The translations under genes were made by a program, and so were the position numbers. Under the pieces are notes generated by a model. That model searched no databases. It was given only the letters and a program-made list of their open reading frames with translations, and was not told the origin of the DNA. Below, piece by piece: positions 36,601 through 48,429 of a stretch of DNA of 64,000 bases (position 1 is the stretch's first letter; each line of letters starts with the position of its first letter). This stretch comes from Chinchilla lanigera (lineage: Eukaryota; Chordata; Mammalia; Rodentia; Chinchillidae). Where the stretch lies: NCBI RefSeq assembly GCF_000276665.1, contig NW_004955436.1:19632096-19696095 (forward strand). Direction: 5' to 3'.

Positions 36601-36872
36601 TCTCTTCATTCTTTTTTCCTTTAATCTGTATTCATGGACCAAAATGAATCCTCAAAAAATCATCTCATCGAAGCCGTGGGAAGATAATATCAGCAAGATA
36701 ATTTTAAGAGTCAGTATCCAGTCATGACATTGGCCAGGAAGTATGTTCACTGCTCCACCATCTTCACTCATGGGATGGCGTAGTACATGCCACTTCTAAG
36801 AACTCTCACAACATCATACGTTAAGTAGGCCAAATAGTCTCTCTTTTGCCTGCTCTTACTTTTCCCTATCAT
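33685..36872. other. AT-rich spacer with an 18-bp palindrome
   Basis: No gene recognised. 34,560-34,800 looks unique and contains the perfect palindrome at 34,602-34,619. 35,370-35,530 weakly resembles MIR in sense. Frames up to 88 codons have no domain. Confidence 0.45.
34602..34619. promoter_or_regulatory. Perfect 18-bp palindrome with paired TAATTG/CAATTA sites
   Basis: ctgtaattgcaattacag equals its own reverse complement. It contains two inverted TAAT cores separated by four bases (TAAT-TGCA-ATTA), a layout that can bind homeodomain dimers. Regulatory function is inference only; the sequence shows the palindrome and a repeat-free neighbourhood. Confidence 0.4.
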
Positions 36873-37303
36873 TGTTATGGGCTAAATTTTGCAACACTCC
36901 CCACCTCAAAAACCAACAGATTGAAGCCATAAACACACCCCACAAGGAGGTGTAACAATATTTGGTGATAATGCCCTTAGAGAGGTGATTAACAAGGCTA
37001 GGCCCTAATATAGTACCACTGGGTCTGTGGAGTAAGAGGAAATGCCAACCCAGTGAAAGAGACCAAAGCACCCGAAACTCAGCATGACTCTCAGAAACAG
37101 AGATGACCTTGTGAACATGCTGCAAGACATCCACTCGTAAACCAAGTGGAGAAACCATAAAGAAAAAAAATCAAACGTGCTACAATAAAAGCTTGATCTC
37201 AAGCTTCTAGCCTCCAAAAGTGTGATGAGATCCATTTCTGTTGTACTAAGCACCGACTTGGTAATATTTTTTTTTTTTCGCTCAGGCCTAGCAGCCTAAT
37301 ACA
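36873..37303 (+). mobile_element. MLT1-type ERVL-MaLR solo LTR, near full length
   Basis: Starts tgttatgggctaaattttgc and runs through aacagattgaagccataaac, gcccttagagaggtgatt, aggccctaatatag and gcttctagcctcc to a tail ending ggcctagcagcctaataca. That is the full MLT1 LTR order. Two overlapping antisense frames (100 and 82 codons) come from it and are not genes. Confidence 0.85.
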
Positions 37304-38464
37304 AATTCTTAAAGCAAATTTTGGGTGCATGTGTGTATAGGTGTGCATGTGCTTCCCCCACCAAAGATATTATTGGTGTAATGAGATGTTTGTTTAAGTT
37401 ATGAGTCCATAAGATTAAATTATGATTTTAAAGGAGTGCTTAGAAATTATACCATCTGAAGTCTAAAAATGAAAAATAGCATAATTTAGAGTGAACCTCT
37501 AATGATAGTCTCTTTTCAGACAAATTATGACATGGAGAAACCTACTATTCTAGGTAAAATCACCCCTAGTTTTTAGAACATGATAAAACTATGTTTTTTT
37601 TCCTTAATATGTATAGTAAGCTTGGCTTTGAGGGGAGACAATTAATGTCCTAATTCTCATTCTTAAATACATGACATGGCAACAGTGGCTAAATGGTGAG
37701 AAAGAACAAAGCAACCCTGAAACTAGGTAATCTCAGGGAAAGAATAACAATGTTTGTTCAATACAAGAGCCTTCATCTTTTAAAGATAAGGTGGTCGGGA
37801 TAAAAAAGAAACTGATTCGGCTGCAACACAGAGCCAGGAAGCCTGAAGAATCCAGCCAGTTAGCCATATAATTTTCCTTATGAAAAGTATCTAAAGTGTA
37901 ATGCTTAAACTTGGATATAAAGCACAGAACACCAGTCTTGCCACACTGGCTTAGAAAAGGAAAGTATCCATAAGGTATGGAGAAAAGCCTCAACAGGAAT
38001 GTATTACAACAAGATGTAGAAATGAAATAAAGAGCTTCCATGTTTTCTTATAAGCAACTACATACCTGTGCTTCTGTGATTTAACAAATTGTAGGATTGT
38101 TGTATACTTGATAAGTTTAAGAAAAACTCAAATAAATACAGCATATGGATTTTCAGCCACAAAAAAATAATGGAACCATATTTGAACCCCATCTTTCTAG
38201 AGTAGGCTGTAACTGATACAGAGAGACTAGAGGTAGCTAGGTATCCATGTCCAACCCCACGGTGTTATAATCATTGACCATTTGATCTCCTACCTATCCT
38301 TTTTCACAACTCTTTCTTCCCACTTGCTATGTACAAACACCCATACCCATAGTAAGAGTTTCCCAATTTTATTCCAGAGAGTTAAAGCTTTTCCTACTGC
38401 TACAGACTCACAGAACTGAAGTTTTGTCATGTATCAAAACTACATGAATATTAAACGAGAAGCC
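37304..38464. other. Spacer
   Basis: Nothing recognised apart from a short TG/GT-rich patch at about 37,325-37,352. A 102-codon antisense frame at 37,733-38,041 has no domain and looks like chance. Confidence 0.45.
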
Positions 38465-38635
38465 CAGCTTGATAGTTCAGGCCTGAAATCCTAGCAATCT
38501 GGGAGGTTGGGTTAGGAGGATGCCAAGTTCCAAACCTGAGTTAGCAAGACTTTGTATCAAAATAAAAAGTAAAACAATGAATAGCTAGGTGATGTAGCTT
38601 AGTGTGAAGGCCCTGAGTTTAATTCCCACTATACC
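38465..38635 (+). mobile_element. B1-dID-type compound SINE
   Basis: The B1-like part (gatagttcaggcctgaaatcc, gcaatctgggaggttgggtt, aagactttgtatcaaa) is joined through an A-rich linker to an ID-like part (agctaggtgatgtagctta, gaaggccctgagtttaattccc). In sense, B1 precedes ID. Confidence 0.8.
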
Positions 38636-39231
38636 CTGTCCTTTCAATACATCCTTAATTCATTTCTTATTCCAGTGCCTCATCTATAAAATATTATATT
38701 TGTAATTTTAGTGTTTCTTGGTCTTTATTTGACTGTTATTATGAATGGTGATATTTAACCTCATAATACACAGGGTGTAAATGGAAGCTCTGAATGAAAT
38801 TTAAATTTTACATATTAACTGAAATTTCGCAGAAATTATTGAACTTTAATGACTCTTATTCCCTCAGTTCCTTTAGTGATATTAAAGCCTTACTATGAGA
38901 CAGGTCAGTCAATACGCAGAATAAAGTAGTAAATGAAACAACAAAGGTTCTTTTCAGAAAGTCTGAATTTTGGTGTGGAGACACTTCACTTAAAAAATTC
39001 ACATCTAAAAGTCAAGATGCCTCAACAGGCCTCATATGATAGTTGTACAAGTTTCATAATAAATCTTAAATCCAACACCAAGTAGTTTGTTTATAAAAAC
39101 TTAATTTACATTCTTAATGCAAAGGAAAAATATTTTTCCTCCATATGGGAAGGACCTTAAATTACCACTAAGCATAAGAATATTAAATTCAGAAGAACAG
39201 ACCAGATGAATAGCTCTGGGCCTTGTTAAAA
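38636..39231. other. AT-rich spacer
   Basis: Nothing recognised with confidence. Confidence 0.5.
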
Positions 39232-39525
39232 TTGAATATCTGTGTCTCTCAAAATTCAAATGTTGAAGCCAAATCCCTGATGTGAGTTTTTGGAGATGTG
39301 GCTTTCGGGAAGTAACTATAGGAAGAGGGTGAAATATTATGTTTGAGAAAAGACCAGAAGAAGAGACATAAGAAAGCTGATTTCCTTCTCTCTCCCCAGT
39401 GCCATGGGAGCCTAGAATGAAGAGATCACCATCTTCAAGCCAAAAAGTAGGTGGTCACTGAACATTGCACCTGTAGGCACTTGATCGTGGACTTCCTAGC
39501 CTCCAGAACTGTGGTAAATACACCT
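39232..39525 (+). mobile_element. MLT1-type LTR, 3'-truncated
   Basis: tctctcaaaattcaaatgttgaagcc, gtttttggagatgtggctttcgg, agaagaagagacataag, cttctctctccccag, tcgtggacttcctagcctcc, agaactgtggtaaa follow the MLT1 LTR order in sense. The final part after 'gaactgtg' is missing or decayed. Confidence 0.8.
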
Positions 39526-39932
39526 TCAAAGGATCTTCCAAACAAGATTTCAAAATAACTACTCTTAACCCTAACTTGGAATTAGGCTGCACTTAAGGTA
39601 GTCTCAAAAAACCAAGTAAATCCAACTCCAAATTTTCCATAGCGAGGAAAGGGATGCATTCCTCAACACAAGTAGAATTTTCAGAAATAAAATTTTTAAA
39701 AAATCAGTGTCCAAATAGTCTTAAAAGTTATATATATCAATAAAATAACTTAGTACCATAGACAGACTTATGATAATTAGATAGTTTATAATCACAGACA
39801 GGCTATTTCATTGATATGCATAACTCTAAGACTATAACAAATATTTTATTAAAGCCATTATATACAAAGCTATCACATTATTATATTCACCAGATTTGAT
39901 ATTTGTAGAAGCATGTGGATTATCATCAATTA
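39526..39932. other. AT-rich spacer
   Basis: Nothing recognised. Ends in a poly-A run that abuts the assembly gap. Confidence 0.5.
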
Positions 39933-39951
39933 CAAAAAAAAAAAAAAAAAA

Positions 39952-40066
39952 NNNNNNNNNNNNNNNNNNNNNNNNNNNNNNNNNNNNNNNNNNNNNNNNN
40001 NNNNNNNNNNNNNNNNNNNNNNNNNNNNNNNNNNNNNNNNNNNNNNNNNNNNNNNNNNNNNNNNNN
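39952..40066. other. Assembly gap (115 N)
   Basis: 115 unknown bases, between a poly-A run (39,933-39,951) and the interior of an antisense B1 SINE. Three apparent frames crossing it are artefacts of the gap. Confidence 0.99.
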
Positions 40067-40170
40067 CTTGAACTCACTTTGTAGCCCAGGCTGTTCTTGA
40101 ACTCACGATGATCCTCCTGCTTCAGCCTCCCGAGTGCTGGGATTACAGGCATGAGACACCACACCTGGCC
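40067..40170 (-). mobile_element. B1-like SINE, antisense, cut by the gap
   Basis: ttgaactcactttgtagccc, ggctgttcttgaactcac, cagcctcccgagtgctggg, attacaggcatgagac and acacctggcc give a well-conserved antisense B1. The expected T-rich 3' tail on the left lies within the gap. Confidence 0.9.
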
Positions 40171-41929
40171 AAAACTATTTATTTTAAATCTCATAACTTT
40201 AAGATATACCTGAGTAGTATCTATTTCTGAATACAGTCAATGGGAAATATCAAACTCTGTTTCTTCATGCTTTATAACCCTTATGACAGAGAAAGAGGCA
40301 TATATTTGATACATAGAATGTGTCCTATTTGGGCCTGAAGCAATCAAATACAAAGATTAATGTCAGTCACCTTCCTTGAGGCTTCTCAATCTTTGGACAT
40401 GGTGACTTCTTCCCCCCTTCACTATTTATCAGATACTTCACTCTGCCAATTGCTGTCTCAGACAACATGGCTTCAACATCACGAAAGAGCACCTCTTCCT
40501 CAGGTAGGCACACTACCAAGTGACAAAAAATTAAACAGTGATAGCTACATGAAGACAGCATTATATGAACTCTACTTTAACCACTAAAGATTTAGAGCAT
40601 TACTTAGAAAAATTGTTAGAAATTCTCATTGACATTCATTTAATAAATCTATCCATCCAGCACAGTGACAAGGGTTTGTTATTTTAGGTTGAACATCAAA
40701 CCATTCCAGACTCACAGTGTTTAAAAGAAATTGTTGTCTTGGTAGATTCCCTGAGATAATTAAGTAATTCAAAATATTTGTCTTTAGAATTTATCTCTGC
40801 AATTTATAGTTAAAGATAGAGATGGTGAAGTTTCTCCTAATAAAATGTTTCCCAATAATAATACAAAGTAGCCACAATATATGCTACTAACTAAAAATGT
40901 ATATACCTGTTGCCCTAAACTCAAAAGAATGAGAACAGAAATGGTAACAAAGATTATGCATGGCATTACTCCTCTTCCTCTTTACCCCCAGTCATAGCAC
41001 TAAGTCTAAATGATCCTTAGAATTTTCGTGAGTTTGCAAAAATTATCCATCCTGACTTGTTGGAAATAAACAAGCCTTTTAAAAATGTGACAGATAATTG
41101 TCTCTGATTGAAGAATATGATGCAAAGTATTAAACTGAATGGAAGAAATGATTCTAATCTTAAAGCTTAGCAGACATTACAAAACACTGCATCACCACTC
41201 ACCCTAAGCTTTCGCTACAACAGGTGAAATAAACCACGATATAGGAAGTTAAGCATCTGAAAGTAAAAGTCAAACACAATTCCTCTTAGGCTCCATATAA
41301 CTCCAGCTGAGGCCCACTCCTGCTACACAACTTCTTGAAAAAGAAGATAAACTCAAACTCTCAAACCCTAACTTGTAAAGGAAGACAGATCTCAGAAAAG
41401 AATACGATGAAAGATAATTTATTTCCTACATTATCAGGATGATAGATCTGCTAGTATCCGACACACCAACATATGATCCTAGGAACAGAAAAACAAAAGT
41501 TGAACAGTGAAAAAGAATTGAGAGAGAAAATAAAGCATGCAAAATGCAAATAATAAAATTTCCAAGGAATGGAAATAAATCCCTAAAAGTATATGACACT
41601 GAAGAAAATCTTAGTGAAAATACACATTTCATTAAAAAAAAATAGGAGAATAAAAAGCGGGGAGAAACTAGACCTTGAGATAAAAATTTGAAGACAAATT
41701 AAAAGCATGCAGAGATAATAAATTATGAAAACTGCAAGACACAGAATATAGGTTGCTAAAAATAATCAATTAATAGATATACATAAAATTATGTAGGCAT
41801 AGTAAATTTAGAAAGAAAAACATCAGTGATCACCATACATTTGGTGAGACTTTTTCTTTCTTTTTCACATTACCAAATAATGTTTCATACCGAAAGTAAA
41901 TATTTTTGCATTGATAATTTCTATCTATT
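40171..41929. other. AT-rich spacer
   Basis: No gene recognised. Overlapping opposed frames at 40,360-40,587 and 40,367-40,561 carry no domain. Confidence 0.5.
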
Positions 41930-42793
41930 TACACATAATTGCCATAAATAAACTATACATATTTAAGTGTATGTTTTTACTTATTAATATGTTCATTAAA
42001 CCATGACCACAATTAATATACTATATATATATAATACTTAAGTTTCCTTATATCTACAGTCTTGCCTTCCCACTCCTTATTACAACTGTTCAATCCCTAC
42101 ACAATTTTGCGTTTTGTTCACCAAAGACTAGTTTATTTTTTCTAGCTTTGAATACAAATATAAATGATACATTATGCACCCATATTGTCTTTATTCACTC
42201 AATATAATTAATTTGAAAATTATCCCTGTTTGCAGATCCATATCTCATTTATTGTATTGCAGAATAGTATTCCATTTTATGAATATAGAACATTATATGT
42301 ACTTTTTCATATGTTGATAAATGTTGAGATTGTTTCCTAGTTTTGTCTATCATAAATGAGACTGATATCAATATTCATATATAACCCTTTATATGAATAC
42401 ATGTCTACACTTATCTTCATAAATAGTTAAATAGAATGAGTAGTCATTCAATAGGTGTACACTCACCTTTATAAAAAACTGCCAACCTGTTTTCCAAATG
42501 GATCTACCATGTTATGTTCCAACAGTATAAGAGAATTCCAGTTCTTACCAACACTTTACATAGGCAGTCTTTCTTAATTTTCACAGTACTAATAATAGGG
42601 TAGTGCTGTTGCATTGTAGGTATAGTTTAAACTTTTTTTTTTCTTTTGCTTGTTTAATGGTTTTTTTTTGAGTGATTAATTATACTAAGGATCTTTTGTG
42701 TGTATTTTTACAAGAGGTCTTCTATAATAAACTGCTTGTTCAAATATTTCCTCATTTTTAGTGTTTGTATTACAAATAATTTACATATTATAA

Positions 42794-42940
42794 GGCTAGG
42801 CATAATGCTGCACACCTATAATCCCAATCCTGAAGTGACTGAGGCAGAAAGGTCACACTGAGTTCAAGGCCAGCCTGGGTACATATTGAGTTCGAGGACA
42901 GGCAGAATTATATAGTAAGATCCTGCCTCAAAAATACCTC
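42794..42940 (+). mobile_element. B1-like SINE with internal duplication, nested in L1M
   Basis: ggctaggcataatgctgcac, ataatcccaatcc, gttcaaggccagcctgggt, then the repeated block ttgagttcgaggacaggcag and gatcctgcctcaaa. Diverged flanking repeats (catattat / catatattat) suggest the target-site duplication. Confidence 0.85.
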
Positions 42941-44307
42941 CCAAATTAATAATAATTATAATTCATATATTATGGATGCATTCCATTATTTTAAATAATT
43001 CTGAGGTAATTTGTCCAAACTTTGACTTCTTTCCATTTACTTAACTATACCACTCACAGAGCAGAAGATTTTACAATAAATGAAGTTCAGCATATCAACT
43101 TATTTCATGATTTTCACATTTTCTCAAAGAAATTTTTGCCTACCCCAAACTCACAAAGTTTTTGTATATTCTTCTACAACTTTGATATTTTTCCATTTCA
43201 TATTTAGATTTATAATCCAATTTAAATTAATTTAAGTTAAATTTAGTACCATGTATAGTTTATATACAGAAATCCAATTTTTTGAGAGCTACTGGCTGAA
43301 GACCTCGTTATTTCTCCATTGCATTACCTGTGCACCTTCAACAAACATTAGCCATTCCTCTGTAGGATTCTGTACTTGGACTTTCTACCCATTTATTCGA
43401 CTGATTCATCATTAACCAACATCTATTTCTCTATCATTAAGCAACATCCAAAAGACCTTGAGTTATAAATGCACATAAAGTCTTGACATCAAGTTCTTTT
43501 AAAAATCAGTTTTGGTTATCCTATGTTCTTCCCATCTTGTATAACTTTGGGCTGTATCTTTTCCTTTGCAAAATACTTTACTATGATTCAATTTAAAGAT
43601 AAGTTGAATCTATGTCTTATAACATGTTATGATTTATCCATTAGTCTTTCTTGGGTATTCTGTATCAAGATGAAAAAATTGTGTTCTCTTTCTAGTTTTC
43701 TGAGAGTATAACAGCTGTAAATTTGAGATCATGTTAAGTTTTTTTTCTCTATTTTCGTGATCATATATATTTCCCTACTAGGTGTGTTGACATGTTTTCT
43801 TGTACTTACTGGTTTTTGAGAATAAAATTAATCTTCAGTTTCTGAGACATACCCTTTTATGATTAGGCTGACATACTTTTACCCATATTCTATGGGATTA
43901 ATTGTTGAGTTTTTGCTAACAATTATTGAACCCATATTTGTGAAATATATTAGCTTTTAATTTCCATTGTTTATCATGTCTTTGATTTTAAATTGAAGTA
44001 ATGTTTGCTCCATAGAATGTGTTCACAAGAATTCACTTATCTTAAATTTTCTCAAAAGTTTTGCTTAGATACCATTTATTCTTTAAGTTTTTATGAAAAT
44101 TTAAATACAGAGTGATTTGAAGCCTAAATTTTTCTTTATGAGAAAGTTTGCAAAAACAATTCCATTTAAAAGATTCAGTATTTTTGAGACTTTAAAGAAA
44201 CTTTTACCTATTAAATAAACAGATAATGGGAATTTATGTCTATCAAGAGATTTGTTCACTTTCATTTGAGTTACATTTATTGCCATAAAGTTATTCGAAA
44301 TATTTCT

Positions 44308-44458
44308 TGCCAGGAAAAGTGGCACATGCCTATAATCCCAGCTCTATGGAGGCTGAGGCAGAAGGATCACCAGGAGTTCAAGGTCACCCGGAGCCACATG
44401 GTGGGTTCAAGGCCAGTCAACTATACAGTAAAATTCTGCCTCCAAAAAGAAAAAAAAT
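44308..44458 (+). mobile_element. B1-like SINE, nested in L1M
   Basis: gccaggaaaagtggcacatgcc, ataatcccagctc, gaggctgaggcagaagg, gagttcaaggtcacc, ggttcaaggccagtcaac, attctgcctccaaaaag, A-rich tail. The two overlapping frames (81 and 72 codons) are SINE translations. Confidence 0.9.
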
Positions 44459-45055
44459 ATATCTTTTTACTATTGCACTAAATAGCTTGAGGAATTTGTA
44501 TGGAAGTCAGTTCTGTCATTCCTGATACTGGCAATTTGTGTCTTCTTTTATTTTTTCCAGTTTAACCTATAATTTTATTATTTCTACAAATTATTTCATA
44601 CTACCACTTTTGGATATGTGATTTTTTTCTCTTGTTTTTTATTATTTCTTTATTTTATTGATTTCTGCTTTATTTTTATTCGCTTTTTTTCTAATTTGAG
44701 TTCAATTTTTTCTTTTGATGTTTTTTTTTTCCAAAAAGCTGAGAACAAGTGGAGTTGTTTTCTTTCCAGGATATACTTCTAACGGCTAACATTCCCTTCT
44801 AACTGCTACATTAGTTCCATACCGTGAGTTCCTGCGTGCTGTGCTTGCATTTTTGCCCCATTAAAAATACTGTTCGTTCTTCTTTGAAATGTCTGAGGTT
44901 GAAATTTGTCATTTATCTTTCAAATATTGCTGGATTTCTCAGGTATTTTTCTGTTATTGACATAATTTTATAGTCTGAATAGAAGACACATTTTTTAATT
45001 TTTTTTTTACTTTAAAGAGTAAAAGAAGGATAACATAGTCATGGGGGGGGCTTAC

Positions 45056-45470
45056 CATATTACACACAAAGTGGTAGGAAGTTATCAATGGTTATTGTTT
45101 TATACATTGTTATCTACAAGATAGTTTCTCAGGAAAACAAATAAGCAAATAATAGTGAGTTACAGACAAAAGAGGTGGGAGACTATCAATAGTTATTGTA
45201 CTATACTTTGGTATTTTCAAAGTGGCTTCTAAAGAAAATAAATAGAGCTATACATGAGTGACCAATTGAATAATCATTAACTATTCTCAATGGTTGTTCT
45301 AGGAAACACATAATAATAAACATACATCCACTTATGAAATAGCATAGGAACAATAGGAACATTACAGAGTTATGGACAGATTAGTAGGAAAATATCAATA
45401 GCTGCTGTAATACATGGTGGTAGCTTCAAAGTGGTTTCTCAGGAAGACAGAGATATGCAAGAAGGAAAAA
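45056..45470 (+). repeat. Decayed tandem array, period about 100 bp, four units
   Basis: Units begin near 45,061, 45,160, 45,262 and 45,369. Shared words are: tacacacaaagtggtaggaa / tacagacaaaagaggtggga / tatggacagattagtaggaa; then tatcaatggttattg / tatcaatagttattg / ctcaatggttgttc / tatcaatagctgctg; then gtttctcaggaaaac / gcttctaaagaaaat / gtttctcaggaagac. The third unit has lost about 30 bases. No known SINE or satellite is recognised. Confidence 0.8.
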
Positions 45471-45801
45471 GACACATTGTGTACGATTACATCCTTTTAA
45501 ATGTATGACTCATTTTATGATTCAGAATATAAATGTCTTGTTAAATTCACACTACTTAATTGAATACAATATATATACATATAAAGATAAAATCACAGAG
45601 AAAAAATAATAATTTCAAGCTATTAGCGCCCATGTTTTCAAAGGTATACATAATAGGAAACAGAAGCACAGAGTTAATATATGTGTAGGAAAAATTAAGT
45701 CAGATAAAAAGATGTACAAAGAGCTATTTGTCAATTAGTTTATCTGACAAGCAATCTACAATAATTTTCTTTGAAAAAACAAAGATGGTTTTGCAGCTAT
45801 T

Positions 45802-45931
45802 AATAATATGAATAACAGGGCTAGGGATTTAGCTCAGCAGCACAGCACTTGCCTGGCAAGCACAAAGTCATGAGTTCGATTCCCGGTAGCAGAAGAAAAA
45901 ACAAACAAACAAACAAATAATATGAATAACA
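45802..45931 (+). mobile_element. ID SINE with perfect 16-bp target-site duplication
   Basis: aataatatgaataaca flanks the element at 45,802-45,817 and 45,916-45,931 without mismatch. The body starts gggctagggatttagctcag at 45,818 and includes gttcgattcccggtagcag and an A-rich tail with (CAAA)n. Full length. A recent insertion. Confidence 0.97.
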
Positions 45932-46560
45932 TAACCCATGGAAATATTAAACATAGTATATTCCTCTATATTTTAATGCTGAAAGTAGAATAAAAGTAAT
46001 ATACTCATTAATGTAGAATAAATAATATGAATAATAATAATTTTATAATTGATGAACATTATGTTAAGGATATGTGAATAACTATATAGTGGAATTATAG
46101 AGTGACATTATTTTTCAGATAATGAATTACAGAAAAACATATATTGCATAGTACCTCCAAAATGAAAAAAACATGGATATTTATCAAAATATTTTATTGT
46201 ATATGAATATTAGAAAGAGAACTGTAGGTTTGATTTATTATGAAGACACAAGTAATAGTAAAATTAGTATGGTAAATTGCAGTCTTGTATTTCAGTGATA
46301 CATCTGAACATGTTTTAGATAGAATTTTTCACTGTTTCCTCTTCTCCTTTTTACTGTTGCCTGACTTGTTTCAGTAGTATCTTTTTAGATGACAAAGAAA
46401 TAAAACATAGTTATATACTAATAATTTTCAAAATGAAGTAGAGGGGCATATGCCCTTGTAAAGGCTGAAATAGTTTATTTTAGATAGCTTTATTATTTGG
46501 AGTTATTTTCAACTATGGAAAGATTGAAATCTCAAAGTCTCAACTGATGAAAGGATTTTT
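45932..46560. other. AT-rich spacer between two tandem arrays
   Basis: No family recognised. It may belong to the same unidentified element as the flanking arrays. Confidence 0.4.
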
Positions 46561-46620
46561 GTTTATTAATTTCCTCTTCCTTATAAACAGTGATCAAAAT
46601 TTTATTCCAAAAAGGAGGCT

Positions 46621-46870
46621 GATAGCTCCCTGGAGACTGCGTATTGAGGAATAAAAGTTACCATTAAGTAACATTTTCTTGAATGCAAAAGTAGATTTGA
46701 GAGTGGAATAAGAGTTACCATGGGTACAATATTTACAAAAAGAATATGATAGCTCTCTGGAGATTACATTCATGGCAGTAAACATTGTTATTAAGCAACA
46801 TTTTGTTGAATGTTTAATAATTTTTGAGAACAGAGTAAGAATTACCATGGGTACAGCATTTGATACGCAT
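46621..46870 (+). repeat. Two tandem units, period 127 bp
   Basis: gatagctccctggagac at 46,621 recurs as gatagctctctggagat at 46,748. ttaccatgggtacaatattt recurs as ttaccatgggtacagcattt 127 bases later. Intervening words (aagtaacattttcttgaatg / aagcaacattttgttgaatg) also recur in order. Not a recognised family. Confidence 0.85.
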
Positions 46871-46929
46871 CCAACATATTTTTAAAGTGGAATCTAATAA
46901 TCAGAAAAAGGCCTTTAAATATTACTTAG

Positions 46930-47712
46930 GACTTCTGGTTTCAAACCTGACATGTTAAAAAGTTGGAAGTTATCAGGCCCATCCTTACAAAAGCAAACTG
47001 AACAAAGTGAAATATGTCACTGCTTCTGGACGCTTGAGAAAAACAAGCTGGCAAAGGAAGCAACACCCGAGATCAGGAGAATCTGGAGAATAGAGAATAT
47101 CATCTTAGAGGTCAGTTTTCATAGAACAAGAGCAGATGCAAATAGAAAACTGATTAAGCAGTTAAATAATCATTTTGACAAATTACTGGAGAGTGTGTAT
47201 GAAACAGTAGGACTGAGAAATTCCATAGGGCTAAAGACTTGAGGAGGTACCTGTAATGTCATGTATTTTAATCCCCAAAACTCCAAAGAAAGCTTTTCAT
47301 GTTTCTCACAGGGGGGCGTGAAAGAATCCAATTTGAAATAGGCTTAGCATATTCCACATGACATACATAAGCCTACTTTTCAGAGTAATATACATGTTCA
47401 GAGTCCTATCACATGTGAAGGATGGATCCTTCCTTGACCTGCATTCTCCAGCCACCTCAGCTCATCTAAAGGAGAAGAGGCAAAAGCAAAAAAAAAAAAA
47501 ACAAAAAAAAAGTATCTGTGGAGGTCATAAACCAGGGATACAGGCCCACTTAAAAATTACATTTAATCATATCATGATGGGCTTCTTCCTTTTCCCCATA
47601 CCAAATGATCACAGCAATAGGTCTTCAAGAAGTAACTGCATTACAGCTAAAAGAAACAGACCTTGTGAGGAACAGTTTATAGCAGTGTTTCAAAGTCAAG
47701 AAGAGAATCAGA
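46930..47712 (+). mobile_element. L1M 5'-region-like sequence
   Basis: acttctggtttcaaacctgac, acaaaagcaaactgaacaaagtg, gagaatctggagaatagagaatatc, actggagagtgtgtatgaaacagtagg, ggcgtgaaagaatccaatttgaaataggctt and ctccagccacctcagctc resemble, from memory, the 5' UTR and upstream region of old mammalian L1s in sense. Frames of 96 and 126 codons fall here (the second is extended by an A-rich run) and are not recognised proteins. Confidence 0.4.
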
Positions 47713-47714
47713 AA

Positions 47715-47800
47715 GCAGGTGAACCTGTAGCTAAGTAGAAGGATACCTGCCTAGTATGTGCAAGGCCTTGGGTTTGATCCTTAGCACAAAATTGATAAAC
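47715..47800 (+). mobile_element. Old ID SINE
   Basis: gtagctaagtagaaggatacctgcctagtatgtgcaaggcc followed by ttgggtttgatccttagcac: a diverged ID-type tRNA-derived unit ending in an A-rich stretch. Confidence 0.65.
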
Positions 47801-48429
47801 TGAAAAATAATTACGCTAGAGGAATTTCAAACATCAGCCATGTTTACCTACATGAAACATTAAACACATCTAGACCCCTAGCCATGGTAGCACAAAGTCT
47901 CATGCTAAAGGCCTACTGACCTCAGTTCTGATGACCCTAGGAATCACAACTGAGAATTCTTCAAAATGTACGACAAGGCCCAATTACATACCCAGAAAGT
48001 TCAGAGAATACTACAAAGGATAAATGGTAAAAAATCTAAAACTAAGTAAAATATATACAAACTGGCAAAGACATGAACAATGGAAAATTTTAAAGAAGCT
48101 GGGAGGATTGAAAAACCTTTGAAAAGTATGTAACAAAGTAACAGTAACAGCAATGTGTTGGGTGATATAATGTGTAGGTAAGTGAAATGAATGAGGGAAA
48201 AGTTTTAAGACACAGAAGTGCAAAGTGCTTGCACTGTCCATATGGCGGCATAGTAATGGAAAGCAGACTTCAATTACTTACACATATATATTGTGAATTC
48301 TAGGAAAAATACAGAAACCTTAAGCAGCAACGTAATTGATATGCTCAGAAGACAGCATAAAATTACCCTATATGGTTAACTAATACCAGGTAGCCAGAGA
48401 AAAGAACAGAAGAAAAGGGAAAGAATCAG

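Larger units (their letters stand above)
41930..44990 (-). mobile_element. Long ancient L1M, antisense, with two nested B1 SINEs
   Basis: Antisense blocks occur in L1 3'-to-5' order over about 3 kb. The 3' UTR comes first (cataaataaactatacatattt, accatgaccacaatt). The ORF2 end follows (gcagaatagtattccatttta, aaaaactgccaacctgttttcc), then attttctcaaagaaatttttgcctacccc, then cattgcattacctgtgcacc. The reverse-transcriptase region follows (gctccatagaatgtg), then tctatcaagagatttgttcac and attcctgatactggcaatttgtg. The element is decayed throughout; no frame exceeds about 80 codons. B1 insertions at 42.8 and 44.3 kb post-date it. Confidence 0.8.

Noticed and set aside
36856..37253. Two overlapping antisense frames of 100 and 82 codons
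   Set aside because: Both derive from the MLT1-type LTR at 36,873-37,303.
39832..40194. Frames running through the N block
   Set aside because: Unknown bases cannot support a frame; the flanks are SINE and poly-A.
45056..46870. CRISPR-like array
   Set aside because: Units are about 100 and 127 bp, diverged along their whole length, with no short conserved repeat and unique spacers; the DNA is mammalian.
47358..47738. 126-codon basic protein
   Set aside because: The frame is lengthened by an A-rich run encoding lysines and lies in old L1-like sequence.
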